DNA of 62,805 bases, from positions 247,690-310,494 of the forward strand of contig NZ_JH376427.1 of the NCBI RefSeq assembly GCF_000233455.1, read 5' to 3'. The DNA is from [Clostridium] citroniae WAL-17108 (lineage in GTDB: Bacteria; Bacillota; Clostridia; Lachnospirales; Lachnospiraceae). Under the pieces are notes generated by a model. The model did not search any database and was not told where the DNA came from. It worked only from the letters and a program-made list of their open reading frames with translations. Position 1 is the first letter of the stretch; each line of letters opens with the position of its first letter. Shown here piece after piece: positions 8,098-15,420 of the stretch. The position numbers were made by a program, and so were the translations under genes.

Positions 8098-9607
8098 CCT
8101 GTATAACCTCCTGATATTTTCTTAGGACAAAGTGAATCTCCGTGCCAATTCCTTCCTTGCTGGTGGCCCATATACGGCCCCCGTGATCCTCTATGATCTT
8201 GTGCACAATGGACAGGCCAATACCGCTTCCGCCCTGGGATGAATTTCTTGAGGAATCAGTCCGGTAAAACCGGTCAAAGATATTGGGAATATCCTTTGCT
8301 GCAATTCCCTTTCCATTATCCTCTATCTCCACCTGTATAAAATCCCCCACGTCCTTTATCCGGATATTAATAATACCCTTTTTCTTATCCAGATACTTCA
8401 CAGAGTTGCTGATAATATTGTTGATAACGCGCTTCATCTGTTCCGCGTCAGCAATCACCACCACATCCTCATCCACATAATTAAAATATCCCAGTTCGAT
8501 CCCTCTGGCTTCCATATCCAATCCCACCTCATCCACGCAGTCCTTAAAATACCGGGCCACATTGATCTTGGAAAAGGTGTAGGGGATCTTATTGGTATCA
8601 ATCTTGGAATAAAAGGTCAGCTCATCTATGAGACGGTCCATATCATTAGCCTTATTGTAAATGGTCCGGATATATTTGTCCAGTCTTTCCGGTGAAGATG
8701 CAACGCCGTCCATGATCCCTTCCACATACCCTTTGATGGCCGTGATCGGCGTTTTCAGGTCATGGGAAATATTGCTGATCAGCTCCTTATTATCCTTGTC
8801 ATACTGCACCTTCTCATCCGCGTTCTCCCTGAGCCTGATACGCATCTCTTCAAAGTCCTGGCACAGCTGGCCGATCTCATCATCCGCATCCACTTCCAAT
8901 GTGAATTCCAGGTTGCCGTCACGTATCTTCTTAGTGGCTTCCTGAAGCTTGTTAAGAGGGCTAAGAATGGAACGGTACACCCACAGCGTAAGGGCAATCC
9001 CTGCTATGACCAAAATCATGGCGCCCAGTATCAGCATCTCCCTCAGCATGGACTTCACCTCGGGCACCAGGTCATCCACATTGGAGATAATAAAGGCACT
9101 GCCCGCCTCCCCATCGGGGAAGTCAAAGTCCATCCGCTTGATCAGGTGCTGGCTCTCTCCGTCCAGATAGATGCCGCCGTCCAGGTAGATACCGCCATCC
9201 GTTTCACTTTTCATGGCGCCAAAGTGGGGAAGCTGCGCGCACAGCGCCTCGTCTTCCATAATATTATTATCCCCACAATAGATAATGGCATCCTCTCTGA
9301 TCACCACCAGATAGGCATAGTGATTTTTCAGCTCCGCATTAATGGTATCCAGATACTCCTTATCACTGTACAGCCCCGGATTCTTATCCAGGGTTTTCCG
9401 GATATCCTCCTGGGACCGTTTGGTCAGCCGGTTGAAAATCTGCATGGAGTTGCCGGAAAAGAAATCCACGGGCTCCGAAAGGTCATACTCCTTAATAAAC
9501 GATTTTGCCTGATAATTGCTGAGCACAACCGCCATCAGGTAAAACAGCATCATGGGTACAATGGTAATGGTCAAAAATGCTACTGCAAGACGGGTCTTTA
9601 ATTTCAT
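8069..9607 (-). CDS. Membrane sensor histidine kinase
   Basis: A 512-residue kinase with TM1 at about residues 8-30, an extracytoplasmic sensor domain (31-190), TM2 at 191-213, HAMP (about 210-262), phosphorylatable His282 in NISHDLKTPITA, and an ATPase domain with DNGKGI, FDRFYRTDSSRN and GGSGIGLSIV. ATG 9607 is chosen because the upstream ATG at 9616 abuts the AAGGAGG site directly. The sensor domain contains a short internal duplication, GGIYLD twice (9161-9196). Ligand unknown. Confidence 0.94.
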   Translation of the reverse strand: MKLKTRLAVAFLTITIVPMMLFYLMAVVLSNYQAKSFIKEYDLSEPVDFFSGNSMQIFNRLTKRSQEDIRKTLDKNPGLYSDKEYLDTINAELKNHYAYLVVIREDAIIYCGDNNIMEDEALCAQLPHFGAMKSETDGGIYLDGGIYLDGESQHLIKRMDFDFPDGEAGSAFIISNVDDLVPEVKSMLREMLILGAMILVIAGIALTLWVYRSILSPLNKLQEATKKIRDGNLEFTLEVDADDEIGQLCQDFEEMRIRLRENADEKVQYDKDNKELISNISHDLKTPITAIKGYVEGIMDGVASSPERLDKYIRTIYNKANDMDRLIDELTFYSKIDTNKIPYTFSKINVARYFKDCVDEVGLDMEARGIELGYFNYVDEDVVVIADAEQMKRVINNIISNSVKYLDKKKGIINIRIKDVGDFIQVEIEDNGKGIAAKDIPNIFDRFYRTDSSRNSSQGGSGIGLSIVHKIIEDHGGRIWATSKEGIGTEIHFVLRKYQEVIQDEQDTDRGR

Positions 9608-9681
9608 AAGTCCCATCCTCCTTCATCTACTTGCGGTACGCCTTATCCATATATAAAAGACAGACGTCAGCCGCTATTGCT

Positions 9682-9690
9682 AGTATATCA
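9682..9690 (-). promoter_or_regulatory. Extended -10 promoter of the two-component operon
   Basis: Minus-strand TGATATACT (hexamer 9682-9687), with no good -35 box, as expected for an extended -10 promoter. The leader would be about 70 nt. Confidence 0.4.
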
Positions 9691-9751
9691 CATTTACTTA
9701 TAATCGTTTATAAAACTATTATAAATTTTATTAATAACTCACCTGTTTTCC

Positions 9752-9779
9752 TTGTTTCCTCTGTGATTTCTGATATAAT
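9752..9779 (+). promoter_or_regulatory. pssA promoter
   Basis: TTGTTT (9752-9757), 16-base spacer, TGATATAAT (hexamer 9774-9779) with an extended -10 TG. Transcription would start near 9786, which argues against pssA starts at 9631 or 9793. Confidence 0.6.
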
Positions 9780-9837
9780 AGTACTATTGCCCATGAAACA
9801 GAAGGGCGAAAAAGCAGTAATGATTGGGGTTTATGAT

Positions 9838-10452
9838 ATGATTGGTTTTTACAGTTACACCGTGGTTTTGACATACATGGGGCTGGCAAGCGCTGCCTTG
9901 GGAATGATTCTTACGGTCCAGGGATTTGCCAAATACGCATTGTTCTGCCTGGCTTTTTCCGGCCTGTGCGACATGTTTGACGGCAAAGTGGCCCGCACCA
10001 AGCCCAACCGCACGGAGGATGAGAAACGCTTCGGTATCCAGATCGACTCCCTGTGCGATGTTGTCTGTTTTGGGGCTTTTCCCATGATCCTATGTTATTC
10101 CATGGGCATGAGGGGAATCGCCGGAGTCTGTATCCTGGTCTTTTATCTCACTGCCGGAGTCATACGGCTGGCATTTTTTAATGTGATGGAGGAGCACCGC
10201 CAGGACGAGACAGACGAGGCCCGCAAGTATTATCAGGGGCTTCCCATTACATCCATCTCCATTATCCTTCCGCTGTTCTGTACCCTGAGGCCCTTGCTTG
10301 GACACCGGTTCCTGTCGGAACTGCACATCTGTATCCTGACCGTGGGTCTATTGTTCATCATCAATTTCCAGCTGCGGAAACCGGGATGGAAACTGCTTTC
10401 ATTTTTCATTGCCCTGGTTGCGGTGGCGCTGGCTAAGATTTACTTTTTTTAG
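9838..10452 (+). CDS. pssA: CDP-diacylglycerol-serine O-phosphatidyltransferase
   Basis: About 204 residues, integral membrane, making phosphatidylserine from CDP-diacylglycerol and serine. The CDP-alcohol phosphotransferase motif is present with an insert: CDMFDGKVAR (Asp45, Asp48, Gly49, Ala52, Arg53), then GIQIDSLCD (Gly66, Asp70, Asp74). Five or six hydrophobic segments follow. The frame is open back to 9631, but the promoter at 9752-9779 and the family N-terminus MIGFYSYT favour ATG 9838; 9820 is possible. The next gene, psd, uses its product. Confidence 0.9.
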   Translation: MIGFYSYTVVLTYMGLASAALGMILTVQGFAKYALFCLAFSGLCDMFDGKVARTKPNRTEDEKRFGIQIDSLCDVVCFGAFPMILCYSMGMRGIAGVCILVFYLTAGVIRLAFFNVMEEHRQDETDEARKYYQGLPITSISIILPLFCTLRPLLGHRFLSELHICILTVGLLFIINFQLRKPGWKLLSFFIALVAVALAKIYFF

Positions 10453-10509
10453 GGGAGTCTTTCTATGATTCCCCTGTCTTTATATCAATCAAAAGAAAGG
10501 TGTGGTTCA

Positions 10510-11391
10510 ATGAAATACGCAGACAGGTCCGGACATATCCATGGGAGGGAAAACACTCAGGATAAGCTGCTCAGGACTCTTTACAACAGCCTTCCGGGGT
10601 GCCTGATCCTTAAGCCCCTGGTCCATCCCTGCATATCCAGAATCGGAGGATATTTCCTGGATTCCCCCTTATCCACTTTCTTGATCAGGCCTTTTGTCCG
10701 ATCCTCCGGCATTTCCCTGAGAGGCTGTGAAACTCCGGCCGGTGGAGCATACCGGTCCTTTAATGCCTTTTTTACCCGTTCCCTGAAGGAGACGGCCAGA
10801 CCCTTCAGCCAGGACCCGGACATACTCTGCAGTCCCTGTGACGGACTGGTCAGCGCATATCCCATCAGCCGAAAGCAGCATTTGTCCATCAAACATACGG
10901 ATTATACGGTGTCCCAGCTTCTAAGGGATGATAAGCTGGCATCCCGCTATATGGGCGGCACTGCCCTGGTTTTTCGTCTCACCGTATCCGATTATCACCG
11001 CTACGCCTATATTGACAGCGGTCTGCGCTCCTCCTACCGGAGGATACCCGGCGTGCTGCACACAGTAAATCCGGCAGCAGCCGTATGCCGGCCTGTGTAC
11101 AAAGAGAATACAAGGGAATATTCCCTGCTCAGATCCCGTGGATTCGGAACCGTACTGATGATGGAGGTGGGAGCCATGATGGTGGGGAAGATTGTAAACC
11201 ATCACAAGGCATATACCAGACTGGATGTGTTCCGCGGTCAGGAAAAGGGGTATTTTGCCTTTGGCGGATCCACTGTGATCCTGCTGTTTGAACCAGGACA
11301 GGCCACCGTTGACAAGGATATTCTGCGCAATACCGCCCTGGATATCGAAACCAAGGTAAAGATGGGTGAAGCCATTGGAAGACGCCCCTGA
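10510..11391 (+). CDS. psd: Phosphatidylserine decarboxylase proenzyme
   Basis: 293 residues; converts phosphatidylserine to phosphatidylethanolamine at the membrane. Family marks are SFNAFFTRSLKETARP (about 83-98), CDGLVSAYP (110-118), the histidine in DYHRY (163) and the self-cleavage site GGST (252-255), where serine becomes the pyruvoyl group. ATG 10510 follows AAAGGTG; the frame extends to 10465 without a better site. It lies 57 nt after pssA. A short GGGGA/TCCCC hairpin spans the pssA stop, so expression may be partly uncoupled. The pair is a two-step PE pathway. Confidence 0.94.
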   Translation: MKYADRSGHIHGRENTQDKLLRTLYNSLPGCLILKPLVHPCISRIGGYFLDSPLSTFLIRPFVRSSGISLRGCETPAGGAYRSFNAFFTRSLKETARPFSQDPDILCSPCDGLVSAYPISRKQHLSIKHTDYTVSQLLRDDKLASRYMGGTALVFRLTVSDYHRYAYIDSGLRSSYRRIPGVLHTVNPAAAVCRPVYKENTREYSLLRSRGFGTVLMMEVGAMMVGKIVNHHKAYTRLDVFRGQEKGYFAFGGSTVILLFEPGQATVDKDILRNTALDIETKVKMGEAIGRRP

Positions 11392-11446
11392 TCCCCTGCG
11401 GATGCTTACCGCAGCTATATTTACAAAAACTATATTTACAGCAAAT

Positions 11447-11487
11447 AAGGCCGCACATCCCATGAGAATTTCAGGATGTGCGGCCTT
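11447..11487. terminator. Bidirectional terminator between psd and glyS
   Basis: A perfect 14-bp stem, AAGGCCGCACATCC (11447-11460) with its complement at 11474-11487, and a 13-nt loop, sits between convergent genes. Confidence 0.88.
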
Positions 11488-11504
11488 TATCCGGCTATTT
11501 TTAT

Positions 11505-12893
11505 TTAAAACATAAACTTATCAGCAAAGTAATCCTTCAGTCCCTGGATGGGGATTCTTACCTGCTCCATGGTATCCCTGTCACGTACTGTCACTGCATG
11601 GTCTTCCTCGGAGTCAAAATCATAGGTCACACAGAAGGGGGTGCCGATCTCATCCTGTCTTCTGTATCTCTTACCGATATTGCCCCTGTCGTCAAACTCA
11701 CAGTTAAAGTATTTGGAGAGTTCGCCATATACCTTCTCCGCCCCTTCGTTCAGCTTTTTGGAAAGAGGCAGCACCCCTACCTTTACAGGCGCAATGGCCG
11801 GATGGAAATGAAGCACGGTCCTCACATCACCCTCGCCAATCTCCTCCTCGTCATAGGCTGCGCACAGGAATGCCAAAGTCACACGGTCAGCGCCCAGGGA
11901 CGGTTCGATCACATATGGGATGTACTTTTCTTTGCTCTCATCATCAAAGTAGGACATATCCTGTCCGGATACATTCTGGTGTTGTGTCAGGTCATAGTCG
12001 GTCCTGTCCGCAATTCCCCACAGCTCTCCCCAGCCAAATGGGAACAGGAACTCCAGGTCAGTGGTCGCCTTGCTGTAAAAGGAGAGCTCCTCCTTCTCAT
12101 GATCCCTTGCACGCATCTCCTCATCCTTGATGCCCAGGGCCTTCAGCCAGTCGATGCAGTACTGCTTCCAATAAGCAAACCATTCCAGGTCCGTATCGGG
12201 CTTGCAGAAGAACTCCAGCTCCATCTGTTCAAACTCCCTTGTACGGAAGGTAAAGTTACCCGGCGCGATCTCGTTGCGGAAGGACTTTCCGATCTGGGCA
12301 ATACCAAAGGGAACCTTTTTCCTGGAGGTTCTCTGAACATTCTTAAAGTTTACAAAAATACCCTGGGCCGTCTCAGGACGAAGGTAAACCGTGCTCTTAG
12401 CATCCTCGGTCACGCCCTGGAATGTCTTAAACATCAGGTTAAACTGGCGGATCTCGGTAAAGTCATGGGCGCCGCAGCTTGGACAGCAGATATTGTTGTC
12501 ATCAATGTACTGCTTCATCTGCTCCTGTGACCATGCATCCACGGAACCCTCCATCTGTATGCCGTGCTCATCGTTAAAGTCCTCGATCAGCTTGTCGGCG
12601 CGGAACCGTTCCTTACATTTCTTACAGTCCATCAGGGGATCGGAGAAACTGCCCAGATGTCCGCTGGCAACCCAGGTCTGAGGATTCATCAAAATGGCGC
12701 AGTCCACGCCTACATTGTAGGGGCTCTCCATTACAAATTTCTGCCACCAGGCCTTTTTAACATTGTTCTTAAGCTCTACACCAAGGTTACCGTAGTCCCA
12801 GGTATTGGCAAGGCCGCCGTAAATCTCAGAACCGGGATATACAAAGCCCCTGTTCTTTGCAAGCGCCACGATCTTCTCCATTGTCTTTTCCAT
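11505..12893 (-). CDS. glyS: Glycyl-tRNA synthetase (single-chain, class II)
   Basis: 462 residues; charges tRNA-Gly in the cytoplasm. This is the dimeric eukaryotic/archaeal-like form (also called GlyQS) rather than the alpha2-beta2 form. The N-terminus KIVALAKNRGFVYPGSEIYGG, the motif-2 region FRNEIAPGNFTFRTREFEQMELEFF, SLGADRVTLAFL of motif 3 and the C-terminal anticodon domain are all present. A Cys-containing insert (CKKCKERFRADKLI, with CCPSCGAHDF later) can bind zinc. The start is supported by AGAGG eight bases upstream. The leader visible between 12894 and 12931 is too short for a T-box. Confidence 0.97.
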   Translation of the reverse strand: MEKTMEKIVALAKNRGFVYPGSEIYGGLANTWDYGNLGVELKNNVKKAWWQKFVMESPYNVGVDCAILMNPQTWVASGHLGSFSDPLMDCKKCKERFRADKLIEDFNDEHGIQMEGSVDAWSQEQMKQYIDDNNICCPSCGAHDFTEIRQFNLMFKTFQGVTEDAKSTVYLRPETAQGIFVNFKNVQRTSRKKVPFGIAQIGKSFRNEIAPGNFTFRTREFEQMELEFFCKPDTDLEWFAYWKQYCIDWLKALGIKDEEMRARDHEKEELSFYSKATTDLEFLFPFGWGELWGIADRTDYDLTQHQNVSGQDMSYFDDESKEKYIPYVIEPSLGADRVTLAFLCAAYDEEEIGEGDVRTVLHFHPAIAPVKVGVLPLSKKLNEGAEKVYGELSKYFNCEFDDRGNIGKRYRRQDEIGTPFCVTYDFDSEEDHAVTVRDRDTMEQVRIPIQGLKDYFADKFMF

Positions 12894-12931
12894 ATCCGTA
12901 TCCTCTCTTTTATCTTCTTTAAAATTAAATA

Positions 12932-13585
12932 CTAATTAATAACAATAAAGCTGGTGCCTTCCTCCGGTGTCTTCACCGTGCTGGAATCCCTCAGCTCACA
13001 GCCCTCGCTGACATACATAATCTTTTTCTCTGCCTTGATGATCCCCGGGCCCTCTGCTTTTACCACGATTCTCTGCCCGTCAGACAGAACCGCGGCGGAA
13101 TCCGCCGCCTTGCCCTTTTCATCCAGAAAGGAGACTCCCTCCATCTGCTGGCCCATCACCGCGGCCCTTCCTGACTCCAGGGCGCTGAAGGTCACATTGT
13201 AATCACCGATCTCCTGTGCAAACTCCACCAGGCGGTTTGCTGCATCATATTCCGTCACGGAATAGGCTTTTCCGCTCTCCAGGCTGACTGACACCAATGC
13301 CACGGGAAGCTTTTGTTCCCCCTCTGAATTTCTGGACGATGCCGCCTTTCCCAGGGAGCTGTTGTAATCACTGATCCGCTGCTCCAGGAATGCGGTCATT
13401 TCCTCCTCCGTGTAATCGCCTGCCTCATAGGTTTCCACAGACTGCCACCGGACGCTGCCGTCCTTTTCTATCATAACGCTGTTCTCCGTGGGTTTTGCCC
13501 CGCCCGATGAGCCCAGTCCGGCACAGCCGGTCATAAGGACTGCCGCGGTCACAAGAGTCAGCAACCTGTATCCGATTTTTTTCAT
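12932..13585 (-). CDS. Putative lipoprotein of unknown function
   Basis: 217 residues with a lipoprotein signal: KKIGYR, a hydrophobic core and the lipobox LMTG-C at about residue 20. The mature part is acidic and serine-rich, with no recognised domain. It has a run of short beta-rich segments (VALVSVSLESGKAYSVTEYD, IVVKAEGPGIIKAEKKIMYV). The start at 13585 is favoured over an upstream ATG at 13627 by AAGGA six bases before it and by the signal peptide. It has its own promoter and lies 38 nt before glyS. Confidence 0.75.
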   Translation of the reverse strand: MKKIGYRLLTLVTAAVLMTGCAGLGSSGGAKPTENSVMIEKDGSVRWQSVETYEAGDYTEEEMTAFLEQRISDYNSSLGKAASSRNSEGEQKLPVALVSVSLESGKAYSVTEYDAANRLVEFAQEIGDYNVTFSALESGRAAVMGQQMEGVSFLDEKGKAADSAAVLSDGQRIVVKAEGPGIIKAEKKIMYVSEGCELRDSSTVKTPEEGTSFIVIN

Positions 13586-13699
13586 ACCCGTTCCTTTCGT
13601 GATCAAACATCTTAAGGACTGTTCCATGGATTTGTATCTTTCGTCCCTTTTGCCGGGACATTTCCCAAATACATCCAGGGGAGCCGATCCTACCCGGAT

Positions 13700-13728
13700 A
13701 TTATATCCTTAACATCCTATAATTTCAA
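13700..13728 (-). promoter_or_regulatory. Promoter of the lipoprotein gene
   Basis: Minus-strand TTGAAA (13723-13728), 17-base spacer, TATAAT (13700-13705), in the gap after recO. This near-consensus promoter could also serve glyS. Confidence 0.7.
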
Positions 13729-13743
13729 GCCTTAACATGGATT

Positions 13744-14394
13744 TTATGTTGTGAGCATATCTAAAATCTCCAGGGACTTAAACTCATGATGCACATAATA
13801 TCTTCTGCTTTTGTCCACCGCCCCATCAAATTCCCTCATCACATCTTCCTTTAAGACGAATTTATACAGGGCCTCCACCGGGGAGCAGACCACATACTCC
13901 CATGCATAATTGCAGGATTCCGAAACAGGGGAGGGAGGCGTTTCCGTATACTCTCCATTGATGACCATGGTTTTCAGTTCAAAGATCCGCCTCACCAGGC
14001 GGTTGGGTATGGCTGGTTTTAAGAGGGCCCTCAGGGACTGGTACAGCAGTTTGAGCATTTCCGTCCCATCCATATTTTCCTGGGAAAAATAATCTGCCAT
14101 TTCCAGAAAATAGGAGCCGTAGCAGGTGCACTCCATATCCATGGACAGTTCATCAAAATAGTTGGTGATCTGTGCCGACTGCAGGTTATAGGCCGATCTC
14201 CCTTCATACATGGAAAAGGTGCCAAAGGAAAAAGGCCTGCTGGCAGCCATCAGGGCATTACCAGGCTTCCTGGCGCCATGGGAAAAGGCGGTGATCCGCC
14301 CCCGCTCCCTTGTCAGCAATACCAGTCTCCTGTCATAATCCCCGGAAGGGGCTGATATGAGAACCATTCCAGTCAGTGTCACTGTTTCTCTCAT
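13744..14394 (-). CDS. recO: DNA repair protein RecO
   Basis: 216 residues. RecO loads RecA with RecF/RecR and anneals ssDNA. The N-terminal OB fold is clear (TVTLTGMVLISAPSGDYDRRLVLLTRERGRITAFSHGARKPG), followed by the helical RecO domain. It is shorter than the usual 240-270 residues, and the four-cysteine zinc motif common in the C-terminal half is not visible. ATG 14394 is preceded by AGGAGGGAGGG; an upstream ATG at 14439 lacks such a site. It lies directly downstream of era, the usual clostridial order. Confidence 0.92.
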   Translation of the reverse strand: MRETVTLTGMVLISAPSGDYDRRLVLLTRERGRITAFSHGARKPGNALMAASRPFSFGTFSMYEGRSAYNLQSAQITNYFDELSMDMECTCYGSYFLEMADYFSQENMDGTEMLKLLYQSLRALLKPAIPNRLVRRIFELKTMVINGEYTETPPSPVSESCNYAWEYVVCSPVEALYKFVLKEDVMREFDGAVDKSRRYYVHHEFKSLEILDMLTT

Positions 14395-14495
14395 TTCAGT
14401 ATCCCTCCCTCCTGCAGTACCATCAGACCTTACTTCCATCTAACCCTTATTATACGTGGTATCTCCCATACATTCGTTGTAAATACAACATATCA

Positions 14496-15407
14496 TTACA
14501 CATCTTTGCCGTCATAGCCATAGTTCTTCATATACAGATCACTGTCACGCCATTCTTTCCTTACCTTGACCCACAGCTGCAGGTTGACCTGCGTATCCAT
14601 CATATGCTCGATGTCCTTCCTGGCCTCGGTTCCAATGCGCTTTAACATGCTTCCGCCCTTGCCAATGATGATCCCCTTGTGGGAATCCCTTTCACACACA
14701 ATGCTGGCATCAATGTCAATGATGCCGTTGGGGCGTTCCTTCATCTTCTCAATGGTCACCGCAATGCCGTGAGGGATCTCATCGCTCAGCAGGCGCAGCG
14801 CTTTTTCCCGGATCAGCTCAGAAGCGATCTGGCGCATGGGCTGGTCGGTCACCGTATCCTCATCATAGAACTGGGGACCATAGGGAAGATATTTGAAGAT
14901 CAGTTCAGTAAGCAGGTCCGTGTTCTTATCCTTCAGCGCGGACAGGGGCACGATCTCCGCAAACCGGCACACGTCCTTGTAAGCCGCCATAAAGGTAAGG
15001 ATCTCGTCCTGCTGCTTTACCGTATCGATCTTGTTGATGACCAGGATCACAGGCGTTCTGGTCTTGTTCAGCTGCTCGGCTATATGGCGTTCCCCCGCAC
15101 CGATAAAGGTGGTGGGCTCCACCAGCCACAGGACCACGTCCACGTCCTTCAGGGTGTGCTCCGCCACATTGACCATATATTCACCCAGTTTATTCTTTGC
15201 TTTATGGATTCCGGGGGTATCCAGGAAAATGATCTGTCCCCGCTCATCCGTATAAACCGTCTGTATCCTGTTCCTGGTGGTCTGGGGCTTATCAGACGTA
15301 ATGGCGATCTTCTGGCCAATGAGATGGTTCATCAAGGTGGATTTTCCCACATTCGGCCGTCCTACCAGGGCTACAAAGCCGGATTTCTTCTGTGTATTTT
15401 CTTCCAT
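14496..15407 (-). CDS. era: GTPase Era
   Basis: 303 residues; a ribosome-assembly GTPase that binds the 3' end of 16S rRNA. G1 is GRPNVGKST (about residue 16), G3 DTPGIHK, G4 NKID and G5 SAL. The C-terminal KH domain contains IIIGKGGSMLKRIGTEARKD. AAGGAG stands in front of the ATG. It lies 14 nt after the M16C protease gene and about 100 nt before recO, within one minus-strand run. Confidence 0.98.
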   Translation of the reverse strand: MEENTQKKSGFVALVGRPNVGKSTLMNHLIGQKIAITSDKPQTTRNRIQTVYTDERGQIIFLDTPGIHKAKNKLGEYMVNVAEHTLKDVDVVLWLVEPTTFIGAGERHIAEQLNKTRTPVILVINKIDTVKQQDEILTFMAAYKDVCRFAEIVPLSALKDKNTDLLTELIFKYLPYGPQFYDEDTVTDQPMRQIASELIREKALRLLSDEIPHGIAVTIEKMKERPNGIIDIDASIVCERDSHKGIIIGKGGSMLKRIGTEARKDIEHMMDTQVNLQLWVKVRKEWRDSDLYMKNYGYDGKDV

Positions 15408-15420
15408 TTATCTCTCCTTA

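Noticed and set aside
8762..9601. A 279-codon open frame on the plus strand
   Set aside because: It is antisense to the histidine kinase gene, with no recognisable domain and no ribosome site.
9631..9837. A longer pssA with 54-69 extra N-terminal residues
   Set aside because: The promoter at 9752-9779 would start transcription near 9786, and the extra residues do not match the family N-terminus.
12894..12931. A T-box leader for glyS
   Set aside because: Only 38 bases separate glyS from the upstream gene; no specifier loop or T-box sequence is visible.
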